From: an uncultured Neisseriaceae bacterium
Lineage (GTDB): Bacteria > Pseudomonadota > Gammaproteobacteria > Burkholderiales > Neisseriaceae
Assembly: GCA_945267035.1 (NCBI GenBank)
Contig: CALYOS010000026.1
Span: forward strand, 1-34,311
Length of the DNA: 34,311 bases
Direction: 5' to 3'
Under the pieces are notes generated by a model. That model was not told the DNA's origin and searched no databases. It saw only the letters and a program-made list of their open reading frames with translations. The position numbers were made by a program, and so were the translations under genes. Position 1 is the first letter of the stretch. The number at the start of each line of letters is the position of its first letter. This document shows, one piece after another, positions 26,700 to 34,311 of this stretch.

Positions 26700-27721
26700 G
26701 GCAGTAAAATCATTCCGGCAAAGGTCAGACCAGCAGCGGTGCCGATGAGCATCGCCGGATGATTAGCTTGAAATCGATCGGTAATGACCGCTTCGTGCAA
26801 AGCACTGGGAATAGATGCAGCCACCTGATTACCACGAAATCGATAAATATCGATCAACGCTTGCTGGGAAACTTTTAACCGTTTACGCATATGTTCCAAC
26901 GATAGATGACTGGCCTGATGTGGAATAACGGTGACAATATCTTCTAATTGTAAACCACTTAACTGCATAAGCTTTGTCATAAAAGGTTCAATTAAAGAAG
27001 AAGCAAGCTTAAATAAAGGCTTACCCTGCATGTGAAAAAGAAAATCGCTATCTTTCATTCCAGTTCGCAAATTACAGCGAGTACCACCACCTTTTATCTG
27101 ACACAGATCGATACCCGCAGTATGCGTTTCCTGTAAAAACGATAGAATCCCACTTTGACCATCGCCCTTTTCCACAATAGCACAAGCTGCTCCATCCCCA
27201 AAAATCATTGAGGATTCTTCATCCTCCCAGTTTAATCCTCGGGATGCCAGTTCAGCTGAAACAATAGCGATACGTTGATAACTTCCAGAATTAATTAAAC
27301 AACCTGCCAAATTCAAGGCAGAAATAAAACTAACACAACTAACATTGACATCCAATGTTGCGGTTTTATCAGGCAAATTACTGGCCTGCAAAATATGTGC
27401 CGCACAATAAGGTAACGCTTGTACTTTCAATGCAGAAGCACAAATCAATAAATCAATAGAATCTGCTGCGATATGATGACGAGCTAAGGCATCATTCAAA
27501 GCCTGTGCGGCGAGATCAGCCTGATTAAGCTGATAATCAGCATGATACCGATATTCAATCCCTGAGCGTTTCAGAGTATAGCCATGAGGTTTATTGAGTT
27601 TTTGATCAAGTTCGTCAGAGGTTAACTTGCCATCTGGCAAAGCAACACCAGTTGATATGATTTTAAGGGGAATAAAATGTTGAGCTTTTTGGATAAATTG
27701 GTTATTAAAATGCACTTCCAT
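26696..27721 (-). CDS. KAS III-like condensing enzyme (thiolase fold)
   Basis: A 341-residue 3-oxoacyl synthase III family enzyme. The Cys-His-Asn triad is intact: Cys129 (NVSCVSF), His268 (IPHQAS) and Asn298 (RGNQVAASIPSAL). The 30-residue His-Asn spacing is the same as in FabH. The N-terminus (TSDELDQKLNKPHG...RSGIEYRYH) differs from housekeeping FabH (TRTGI type) and resembles accessory KAS III enzymes of specialised lipid or aryl-lipid pathways. It probably condenses an activated acyl chain with another acyl or malonyl unit. It is the first gene of the cluster, with a plausible promoter 28 bases upstream. The ATG at 27721 has only a weak ribosome site; a GTG two codons later is possible. 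No acyl carrier protein gene is nearby. Confidence 0.9.
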   Translation of the reverse strand: MEVHFNNQFIQKAQHFIPLKIISTGVALPDGKLTSDELDQKLNKPHGYTLKRSGIEYRYHADYQLNQADLAAQALNDALARHHIAADSIDLLICASALKVQALPYCAAHILQASNLPDKTATLDVNVSCVSFISALNLAGCLINSGSYQRIAIVSAELASRGLNWEDEESSMIFGDGAACAIVEKGDGQSGILSFLQETHTAGIDLCQIKGGGTRCNLRTGMKDSDFLFHMQGKPLFKLASSLIEPFMTKLMQLSGLQLEDIVTVIPHQASHLSLEHMRKRLKVSQQALIDIYRFRGNQVAASIPSALHEAVITDRFQANHPAMLIGTAAGLTFAGMILLP

Positions 27722-27748
27722 ACCTGAAATGTAACCAAAACATTAACC

Positions 27749-27777
27749 ATTTAAGCACTTAATATCGACAATGTAAA
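27749..27777 (-). promoter_or_regulatory. putative promoter of the lipid cluster
   Basis: On the minus strand TTTACA (27772-27777) is followed after 17 bases by TTAAAT (27749-27754). Spacing is ideal and the boxes are moderate, and the position is right for a leader of about 20 bases before the KAS III ATG. Confidence 0.42.
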
Positions 27778-28650
27778 CAAAATTTAGCTTAGATTTATGC
27801 CATCAATATAAATTGCCTTTGCAAAATACTGCATGACGATTTGAAAAATTTAATGATTTCAATTTTGACAAGATAGCGAACATTATCCATACCCATCCAC
27901 CGATATTTTGCCCCCCAAAAGTATGGCAATTTTATTAGCGAATTACCACAGGTACTACTGCATGTTTTTAAACATAGCAGCGATCAACAGGGTCAAAGCC
28001 CACGGTCAAGCCATCAATTTTATTCATATTTAAGGAAATACTTTAATAGCAAAAAAAAAGTATTAGATATTCTCCTATGATCAACAGATGACTGAGCCAA
28101 AGCAGCGATAGTAGTTCATGGTTTAAGCATAAAATAGCCAGATGCTACTCATTTAAAACCTAGAATAACTTTGTCTTCAGTTAATAAGAGGGATGTAGAA
28201 AGATCTCAATGCGCACCTTGTTGAAAAACCAACTTAGGAGCAAAGTAAAAAAGGCATATAGAAAACCATTTTAGATCCATACAAATTGGGGGATTCTTTT
28301 ATTAGAGTAAAATTTTTTCTTTAGACACCTGCAATAGCTCAACATGATCTTGAAGAAATAGCCAAGAATAGGCAGAAAAAGAACATAAACTTTTGATTTT
28401 AGAATTTTCGACAATAATGGCAATGATTTTCTAAGGTCAATCAGTGCTTAAAGTCGCACTGAATAACAAAAAGTTCGTGCTGATTGATTTGCTACAATGG
28501 AACCAATAGCCACATGGATAATCAAATGGTTACACCAACAATAAAACTAACCTAATTTGCTGAATAGGATCTGTAATCTAGAAGATATTAGCAACATAGA
28601 TAAAGAGTATTTAGCGGATAGAGCTAAAAGCATGCCACAGAAATCTGTGT
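27778..28650. other. long gene-poor stretch, perhaps decayed coding DNA
   Basis: No intact gene. On the plus strand several short protein-like stretches occur in different frames: PAIAQHDLEEIAKNRQKK near 28330-28385, and NLEDISNIDKEYLADRAK near 28575-28630 running on to a stop at 28655. They may be relics of a lost gene, but I cannot join or name them. The terminator of zur, if any, would be at the right end; no clear hairpin is seen. Confidence 0.25.
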
Positions 28651-29178
28651 TCAGTTAGGCTGTTTATTTTGCTGCTGGCTTTCACCCGTCTGGCGACACT
28701 GATTACACATACCAGTTAAAACAATATGTTCATCATTGAGCAGAAAACCACTGTCTGCCACTCGTTGACGTAACGCCAGCCATTCTTGACTCATACTGAG
28801 CTCCTCAACGGCACCACATTGATTGCAAACTAAAACAAAATCACTATGATGGATGGGATCTTGCCGACAAAGATCGCCACACTCATGCTGCACATGACGA
28901 CAAAGAATATATCCATTGATTGCTGGTATTTTGTGAAGCACGCCCTGCTCAGTCCAAAAGTCTAATGCTCGGTAAGCAGTAGGCGGGGCGATTGTATTGC
29001 TGCTATTGTGCTGCATACATGCCAATACCTGATACGCCTTAATCACACCAGTCATACCCAATACAATATCCAGAACTTGCGCTCGCAGTTGCGTAATCGT
29101 GGCTCCCTGCAGCTCACATTGCGCTAAAATCCGTGCTTTTTCTGCCGTATTCGCTGAGCAGGATAACTTGCCAGTCAT
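28651..29178 (-). CDS. zur: Zur, Fur-family zinc uptake regulator
   Basis: A 175-residue Fur-superfamily repressor. The N-terminal winged helix (about 24-90) contains TITQLRAQVLDIV and the PPTAYRALDFWTEQGVLHKI recognition region. The dimerisation domain has the structural zinc cysteines in two C-x2-C pairs (Cys118/Cys121 and Cys158/Cys161) and a regulatory-site segment HECGDLC (98-104) with HH at 110-111. HECGDLC-type residues and the TAYRALDFW motif point to Zur rather than Fur. With zinc bound it should repress zinc-uptake genes, none of which lie in this window. It follows ydfG after only nine bases and starts with an AGGA site inside that gap, so the two form an operon. Confidence 0.88.
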   Translation of the reverse strand: MTGKLSCSANTAEKARILAQCELQGATITQLRAQVLDIVLGMTGVIKAYQVLACMQHNSSNTIAPPTAYRALDFWTEQGVLHKIPAINGYILCRHVQHECGDLCRQDPIHHSDFVLVCNQCGAVEELSMSQEWLALRQRVADSGFLLNDEHIVLTGMCNQCRQTGESQQQNKQPN

Positions 29179-29187
29179 ACCAAAATC

Positions 29188-29940
29188 CTATGCCAGATCG
29201 CGGGTCACGCTCAGACCGGCAAAAGTTTGTGATACTGGCATAATTTCAATGTGATTTACATTGACATGAGCGGGAGTTTGATAAAGCCATAAAATCGTAT
29301 TGGCAATATCTTCGGGTTTGAGGTAACTGATATTTTCATACACCGCTTGAACCCGATCTTCATCACCACGAAAGCGCACATTGGAAAATTCAGTATCACC
29401 ACATAAACCCGGCGCAACATTGGTTACACGAATTCGGGTACCAACCAAATCAGTACGTAGATTTAAACTGAATTGACGCACAAAAGCTTTCGTGGCCCCA
29501 TACACATTACCACCTTTATAAGGCCAGCTACCGGCAGTAGAACCAAGATTAATAATATAACCTTTATTATTCTGCACCATCTGTGGCAGTATTTTTCGAG
29601 TCACATAGGTCAAACCAAGAACATTGGTATGAATCATCCTTTCCCAATCGGCAAAATTAGCTTCCTGCGCTACTTCCATCCCCAAAGCTAATCCGGCATT
29701 GTTGACCAGCAAATCAATTTGGGCCCATTGTTCAGGAATTGATGCCAGCGCCTGATCTACACTATTGGTATCAGTCACATCCATTTCCAGTGGTAAAAAT
29801 GCAGCACCCAGTTCCTGACTTAAATGCTGCAACTTATCCTGCCGCCGAGCAGCACCGATGACCTGATAACCAGCTTTAACCAAAGTGCGGGAAATACTGG
29901 CGCCAAAACCTGCAGAAGCACCTGTAACAAGAATAGTCAT
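29188..29940 (-). CDS. ydfG: YdfG-type SDR, 3-hydroxy acid dehydrogenase
   Basis: A 250-residue classical short-chain dehydrogenase. The cofactor motif is TGASAGFGA (6-14), the NNAG motif at 80-83, and the catalytic Ser134, Tyr147 and Lys151 (YGATK) are present. Length and sequence style fit YdfG, the NADP-dependent 3-hydroxy acid dehydrogenase that oxidises L-allo-threonine and serine and reduces malonic semialdehyde. I use the ATG at 29940 with a GGGG-type site upstream; an in-frame TTG at 29955 is less likely. It is the first gene of an operon with zur. A functional link between the two is not obvious. Confidence 0.9.
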   Translation of the reverse strand: MTILVTGASAGFGASISRTLVKAGYQVIGAARRQDKLQHLSQELGAAFLPLEMDVTDTNSVDQALASIPEQWAQIDLLVNNAGLALGMEVAQEANFADWERMIHTNVLGLTYVTRKILPQMVQNNKGYIINLGSTAGSWPYKGGNVYGATKAFVRQFSLNLRTDLVGTRIRVTNVAPGLCGDTEFSNVRFRGDEDRVQAVYENISYLKPEDIANTILWLYQTPAHVNVNHIEIMPVSQTFAGLSVTRDLA

Positions 29941-30146
29941 GATCAATTGCCCCAATATAAATATAGAAGGTGATTAATTCATTTTGTCAACCAGCTTTAT
30001 AAAGCACCAGAATGAACCACCATCTTAAATCACAAGCTTACAACAAACAGCTTAAACAGAAAAAAAATCAGCGTTAATTGAATGAATAGCCTTCATTACC
30101 TCGCTGCACTAAAAAAGCACAGCCAGATAACAAAGGCGTCGATCAA

Positions 30147-31100
30147 TTACAATGCTTGCTGTTGTAACGCCCAAGATCTTAATGTACGCGCGTCATTAAC
30201 CCGATTTAATGAGCTGGAAGAATTCAGCAACACAATAGTAACGGGCTGATTCTGAATCGTGGTTAACACCACCATAGATTTTCCGGCTTCACGGATATAT
30301 CCGGTTTTCTGTAAAGCTATGGGCCAACTTCCTTCGCGCACCAGAGCGTTTGAATTGCGGTATTTCTCCACCTTACCATTACTGGTATAAACCACGCCAG
30401 AATCTTCAGTGGTATAGCGACGAATTAAAGGGTATTGACTGGCTCCGCGCACCAGCAAGGCCAAATCACGGGCAGTGGCCTGATTACGAGGATCTAAGCC
30501 GGTGGGCTCATAAAAACGAGCATTAGTCATACCTAAATCAGCAGCCTTGCGATTCATAGCGTTGACAAAAGCCGGCATACCACCTGGATAGGTTCGCGCC
30601 AAAGCATGGATCGCTCTGTTCTCACTACTCATCAACCCGATATGCAACAGCTCGCGCCGACTCAGGACAGTACCGATCGATAACCGACTGCTGGAATTTT
30701 TCAGACGATCAATTTCAGCTGGAGTAATCGTAATCTGATCATTCATGTTTTGCTTGGCGTCCAAAACCACCATCGCAGACATCAGCTTCGAAATTGAAGC
30801 AATTGAACGAACTTGATTAATATTTTTCTGATAAAGAATTTCACCGGTCTGATTATTCATAATCAAAGCCGATTGCGAACTTAACAATGGACCGGCAATC
30901 TGTGCCTGACTTTCCAAATTAGAATCTGGATGATGATTGATAAACGAGCTAACTGAACCAGACTCATCTGCGGCCTGTCTTTGTTCTATAAACTGTCCCA
31001 GTACATCTAAATCATCCGCCATTGCAGGTACAGCCATGAACAAGCTGCTGCCTAATAAACCGATCCACTGCCACCGACGTAAACAAGATAAACGTGACAT
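30147..31100 (-). CDS. pbpG: D-alanyl-D-alanine endopeptidase PbpG (PBP7-like)
   Basis: A 317-residue periplasmic serine peptidase of the S11 low-molecular-mass penicillin-binding protein family that cuts D-Ala-mDAP crosslinks in peptidoglycan. A signal peptide ends at AMA-DD near residue 28. The three active-site motifs are clear: S-I-S-K (Ser102, Lys105), S-E-N (159-161) and K-T-G (265-267). There is no C-terminal amphipathic anchor, as in PBP7 and unlike PBP5, so the short length is normal. I prefer the ATG at 31100, because the AAGGAA site sits right against the alternative ATG at 31106. It is divergent from clpX and monocistronic. Confidence 0.93.
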   Translation of the reverse strand: MSRLSCLRRWQWIGLLGSSLFMAVPAMADDLDVLGQFIEQRQAADESGSVSSFINHHPDSNLESQAQIAGPLLSSQSALIMNNQTGEILYQKNINQVRSIASISKLMSAMVVLDAKQNMNDQITITPAEIDRLKNSSSRLSIGTVLSRRELLHIGLMSSENRAIHALARTYPGGMPAFVNAMNRKAADLGMTNARFYEPTGLDPRNQATARDLALLVRGASQYPLIRRYTTEDSGVVYTSNGKVEKYRNSNALVREGSWPIALQKTGYIREAGKSMVVLTTIQNQPVTIVLLNSSSSLNRVNDARTLRSWALQQQAL

Positions 31101-31504
31101 AATCATTTCCTTTTGAGCCCTTTAAGGGCGCTAATGACAAAAAATCACTAACTGACTTTCATAGCTGCAGAGAAAATCATGTCTGCTACATCATTACAGC
31201 TGTATGAATCTTACCGTAACAACGCCACCTACAGTAGCGATCACTCATCATTGTTCAACATTTAATATTCCTCATCTCGAGTTTTCAAACTGCTTGAATA
31301 TTAAAAAATATAATGAATAACTATTTTAGCTTAATTTTTGAATTCTGACCAAGTAGCAACATTCACAGTTGGACAACAGCATACGGTTTGATATCCCAGC
31401 AATAACACTATATACTCATCGATCACCTGATGTCTGCTACAGACTTAGTATTGTAACATTTTAAGCTTGCAACTTATGCATATTCCCTCAATGAAATCGT
31501 ATTT
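31101..31504. other. divergent intergenic region between pbpG and clpX
   Basis: No gene supported. It must hold the promoters of both genes. clpP is not upstream of clpX. I could not define a convincing heat-shock type promoter for clpX here. Confidence 0.4.
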
Positions 31505-32776
31505 ATGAGTAAAGATACCCGTTATTGTTCGTTTTGCGGTAAAGCCGAAAACGATGTAAAAAATTTGATTGAAGGCGAAAACGCACTGATTTGTAATGAA
31601 TGCGTCGACACCTGTAGCATGATGCTGCATAACCCCGATGAACAAGATTCAGCGGAAATGGCCAGCTCAGGCGATAATGAAAACCAGCCATTACCCACAC
31701 CAGCGGAAATCGTAGCCAATCTGGATCAATATGTAATTGGTCAGGAGCCGGCCAAAAAGTCATTAGCCGTAGCTGTTTATAACCATTATAAACGTCTGCG
31801 TATGGGCAAGACTGAAGGACAAGTTGAACTGTCCAAATCCAACATTTTATTGATCGGTCCCACCGGCTCGGGCAAAACACTGCTGGCGCAATCTCTGGCA
31901 CGCAAACTCGATGTACCTTTTGTCATGGCTGATGCCACCACCCTAACCGAAGCGGGTTATGTGGGTGAAGATGTTGAGCAAATCATCACCAAATTGTTGG
32001 CCAAATGCGATTTTGATGTTGAAAAAGCGCAAAAAGGGATCGTTTATATCGATGAAATCGACAAAATTTCGCGTAAAAGCGATAATCCGTCGATTACGCG
32101 TGATGTATCTGGTGAAGGAGTACAGCAAGCCTTGCTCAAATTAGTAGAAGGCACTGTTGCTTCAGTACCACCTCAAGGTGGACGCAAACTCCCCAATCAA
32201 GAATTTATCAACGTTGATACCACCAACATTTTATTTATCTGTGGTGGCGCTTTTGCCGGTCTGGAAAAAGTGATCCGACAACGCACTGAAAAAGGGGGCA
32301 TCGGATTTGGTGCTGATGTTCACAGCAAAGATGAAAAAACCAACATCAGCGAACTCTTTCAGACCGTTGAACCCGAAGATCTGATTAAATTCGGTTTGAT
32401 TCCTGAATTAATCGGTCGTTTGCCCGTTATTGCGACTTTGTCCGAACTGGATGAAGATGCCTTAATCAACATCCTAACCGAACCAAAAAATGCCTTAATC
32501 AAACAGTTTCAGGCATTATTCGCCATGGAAGGAGTTGAATTACAAGTGCAACCTTCTGCCTTACGCGCTATTGCCAAACTGGCTATGGCACGTAAAACCG
32601 GTGCACGTGGCTTGCGATCCATTGTGGAAAGAGCTTTGCTCAATACCATGTATGCACTGCCCGACCTCAAAAACGTCAAAAAAGTCATTGTTAATGAGGA
32701 TGTGATTAATCTGGGTACCGAACCAGAATGGTTATTGGCAGATGGTAGCCCTTATCATCCAGATTCAACAGACTAA
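31505..32776 (+). CDS. clpX: ClpX, AAA+ unfoldase of ClpXP
   Basis: A 423-residue hexameric unfoldase feeding substrates to ClpP. The N-terminal zinc domain has Cys8, Cys11, Cys30 and Cys33. The AAA+ core shows Walker A GPTGSGKT (118-125), the pore loop GYVGED (151-156), Walker B IVYIDE (179-184) and the IGF loop (266-268) that docks to ClpP; the C-terminal small domain contains GARGLRS, with the sensor-2 Arg. Length equals the usual 420-425. The start at 31505 has only a weak ribosome site, but the N-terminus aligns with the family. clpP and lon are not adjacent; separation of clpX from clpP is, as I recall, seen in Neisseria. A hairpin terminator follows. Confidence 0.98.
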   Translation: MSKDTRYCSFCGKAENDVKNLIEGENALICNECVDTCSMMLHNPDEQDSAEMASSGDNENQPLPTPAEIVANLDQYVIGQEPAKKSLAVAVYNHYKRLRMGKTEGQVELSKSNILLIGPTGSGKTLLAQSLARKLDVPFVMADATTLTEAGYVGEDVEQIITKLLAKCDFDVEKAQKGIVYIDEIDKISRKSDNPSITRDVSGEGVQQALLKLVEGTVASVPPQGGRKLPNQEFINVDTTNILFICGGAFAGLEKVIRQRTEKGGIGFGADVHSKDEKTNISELFQTVEPEDLIKFGLIPELIGRLPVIATLSELDEDALINILTEPKNALIKQFQALFAMEGVELQVQPSALRAIAKLAMARKTGARGLRSIVERALLNTMYALPDLKNVKKVIVNEDVINLGTEPEWLLADGSPYHPDSTD

Positions 32777-32796
32777 CTATTGTGTTGAATGAATAA

Positions 32797-32835
32797 ACCG
32801 CTTCAGGCCTGCATGGCTTGCAGCGGTATTATTTT
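32797..32835 (+). terminator. rho-independent terminator of clpX
   Basis: A stem of about 13 bp (ACCGCTtCAGGCC at 32797-32809 against GGCTTGcAGCGGT at 32815-32827, one mismatch and one G-T pair) with a five-base loop, followed by ATTATTTT. It lies 20 bases after the clpX stop. Confidence 0.8.
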
Positions 32836-32953
32836 GGCTCGGGCGAAATTAACGCGAGATTTGTTCCCGTACTGTATAGCGCAATAAAACAGACTGGATC
32901 CCTTACTCAACCAGCCACCAATTAGCCCAGATTTTTTCATTTTTCACTTATAG

Positions 32954-33600
32954 CTAAACCAAAACCTGACCAATAATCGGTACATCTTCATCCATTTTAT
33001 CTAGCTTGATGGAAACATTGGATAAGCCCCATTAGCTGAAATAACAAAGACACCAATCACCAGCATAAATTGAAAGGTTGAACCAGCAAATTATCATTGA
33101 TGCATAATATAATATTTAGCTCACCAATGTTCCTTCAGCCACTAAATCAATATCATGGCACCATCATTAAATCTATTGACACCATTTTTTTAGTCCAGAC
33201 GATATAGATGCTTTTTGAGTCTTAATCGATGTTTTATCTCTTGCTATCTTAATGCCCTGATTGCAGGCATCTTGTTTTTATCAGCGTCAAAACCTTCAAC
33301 AGCAACCCTATTCCACCTAACAGCAACCCTATCCCATGCTTTTTTCGCTCCAATAACAAAAGCAAAATAGATCAAGTTAATAATGGATTGCCTGCTAATG
33401 TTTGTTTATTGTGCCACGAGCAAACTATATTTTTTACTTTCTCGAAACAGACCGATTTAAAGTGCATCAAGCTTCAACTATACTGTGCCTGCTGTTTAAC
33501 TGCACCTCCAGCAAATCAATCATATTGATCATCGTTGCTAATAACCAAAACAGACTTAAACCAGCGCTGCACCAGTTTAGATAAACCTATAATGCATAGT
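32954..33600 (-). pseudogene. decayed, multiply frameshifted gene (membrane-type)
   Basis: No intact frame, but the minus strand holds a chain of protein-like stretches in shifting frames. In order they are: a hydrophobic GLSLFWLLATMINMIDLLEVQ near 33560-33500; FRESKKYSLLVAQ near 33450-33415; a 44-codon open piece at 33378-33247 (NLIYFAFVIGAKKAWDRVAV, then VEGFDADKNKMPAI); KIARDKTSIKTQKASISSGLKKW near 33245-33185; DIDLVAEGTLVS near 33155-33120; and a hydrophobic GSTFQFMLVIGVFVISANG at 33084-33028. The last piece is LSNVSIKLDKMDEDVPIIGQ, ending at a TAG (32954-32956). Hydrophobic segments at both ends suggest a former membrane protein. I cannot name the family. Confidence 0.42.
33298..33332. 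repeat. 14-bp direct repeat with 21-bp period
   Basis: AACAGCAACCCTAT occurs at 33298-33311 and again at 33319-33332. In the minus-strand relic it encodes a seven-residue duplication (RVAV-R/E-type repeat), so it may be a small tandem duplication inside the decayed gene. Confidence 0.6.
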
Positions 33601-33619
33601 TTTACTCACAGAATTTTTA

Positions 33620-34300
33620 TCAACCTTCGCCACAACATTCATTTTGCAGCTCCAGCACGGTTAAATACCATTTATGATTGATTAAGGTAAGATGAAAGGT
33701 AAAGTAAAATTTTTGGTATTCTTTATGATCGCTTTCATCTTTACCCTTACCCCGATAAGTGACTTTGACTGTTCGTGGAGTAATCTGTTTAATCAGCTTT
33801 TCATCTGCTGAGTCATAATTGTCATCATTAAGCTTATAAAAATGAAATATTCCAGACATTACATCAATTTGACGCTGATGGACAGTAACAAAAAGACCTT
33901 TTTTTGCTGGGTTCTCAGCCTCATTGCACCTCGTCTTGCGCTTAGTCAGAAAGGTAACAGGAAAATCTTCTGTCATGACATTTTGCTTTAAATCATCCAA
34001 AACAAAATCAGGAATATTTTCAATATGCTTTTTAAGTTTGGGCACTCTCTCATATTGGTAAAAATCAAGCAAACCCTCAAACGTAATAAATAGCTTAATA
34101 TCTGGGTGGATAAATTGATTCAACCCATGTAAATCATGTTGATTATAATAATGAATGATTTGCTTTATTGTTTTAGTTAATTGCTGTTGCTGAGCGACGT
34201 CATTTTTTGTGCTGACAGGCTTATTGTGGCTTGCGGCAAATGACCCTTGGGCGAAACATACCAACAATATCGCTACCATTAACCCCAATTTCTTAAACAT
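33620..34300 (-). CDS. exported NTF2-like protein of unknown function
   Basis: A 226-residue exported protein. The signal peptide (MFKKLG, hydrophobic core, QGSFA-ASH) should be cut near residue 22-23. The mature part begins with a Gln-rich linker, then a helix LTKTIKQIIHYYNQHDLHGLNQFIHPDIKLFITFEG (41-76) with the look of NTF2/SnoaL-fold proteins (x-Y-x2-HD-x4-x2-FIHPD), then alternating strands ending in LTLINHKWYLTVLEL. The C-terminus carries adjacent cysteines (NECCGEG), and one more Cys sits in the middle; disulfide formation in the periplasm is possible. The ATG at 34300 has an AGGA site eight bases upstream; its promoter is beyond the window end. No partner gene is visible. The fold guess is moderate; function unknown. 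Confidence 0.78.
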   Translation of the reverse strand: MFKKLGLMVAILLVCFAQGSFAASHNKPVSTKNDVAQQQQLTKTIKQIIHYYNQHDLHGLNQFIHPDIKLFITFEGLLDFYQYERVPKLKKHIENIPDFVLDDLKQNVMTEDFPVTFLTKRKTRCNEAENPAKKGLFVTVHQRQIDVMSGIFHFYKLNDDNYDSADEKLIKQITPRTVKVTYRGKGKDESDHKEYQKFYFTFHLTLINHKWYLTVLELQNECCGEG

Positions 34301-34311
34301 GATTTTATCCT

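Noticed and set aside
33402-33584. 60-codon open frame on the plus strand
   Set aside because: It lies antisense to the reconstructed relic and lacks a ribosome site.
1-34311. Neisseria-type DNA uptake sequence
   Set aside because: I scanned by eye for GCCGTCTGAA and for a word shared by the terminator arms and found none; a computed 10-12-mer count would be needed to exclude a variant.

Overview
The window reads as a chromosome segment of a betaproteobacterium, most likely a member of the Neisseriaceae with low to moderate GC content (the insect-gut Snodgrassella type would fit). The basis is the protein style of HtpG, Hsp33, YebC, PepP, ClpX and PbpG, and a clpX that stands apart from clpP and lon. 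This placement is an inference. By eye I did not see the classical Neisseria DNA uptake word, so I claim no genus.

Layout. (1) 1-3800 is very AT-rich and sparse: an MFS transporter and an unrecognised exported protein, both on the minus strand, which look like acquired DNA. (2) 3800-6541 holds a full-length Ada-type methyl-DNA repair protein/regulator and, divergently, a lone kynureninase with a terminator. (3) 7198-7819 is a HigB/HigA toxin-antitoxin module with a clear palindromic operator over its promoter; the toxin lacks two expected C-terminal catalytic residues. (4) 8711-10746 holds an amino-acid permease, a possible toxin-tail remnant and an immunity-like orphan gene. (5) 11111-18580 is a core block: htpG with a heat-shock-type promoter, yebC, a small ORF/vanZ/pepP overlapping operon, hslO, and a YafJ-type amidotransferase, separated by strong hairpin terminators. 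(6) 18603-20978 holds a Na+-coupled NSS transporter and a NIT1-type amidase. (7) 21117-27721 is a six-gene lipid-type cluster on the minus strand. (8) 28651-32835 holds ydfG-zur, pbpG and clpX. (9) 32954-34300 holds a decayed gene and an exported NTF2-like unknown.

The most interesting part is the lipid cluster. It encodes, in order, a KAS III-like condensing enzyme, an NAD(P)-dependent epimerase/3-beta-HSD-type reductase, a metallo-beta-lactamase-fold hydrolase, a F390-synthetase-like adenylate-forming enzyme, then an alkylglycerol-monooxygenase-like di-iron hydroxylase and a fatty acid desaturase. The first four genes are chained by ATGA start/stop overlaps, and so are the last two. The logic resembles OleABCD long-chain hydrocarbon/beta-lactone synthesis (condense, reduce, activate), with different enzymes in the hydrolase and ligase slots and two membrane oxidases added. 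The product is unknown to me.

Housekeeping themes are protein quality control (HtpG, Hsp33, ClpX), peptide and cell-wall turnover (PepP, PbpG), damage repair (Ada, the NIT1-type amidase) and zinc sensing (Zur). No rRNA, tRNA, CRISPR array or intact insertion sequence was recognised.
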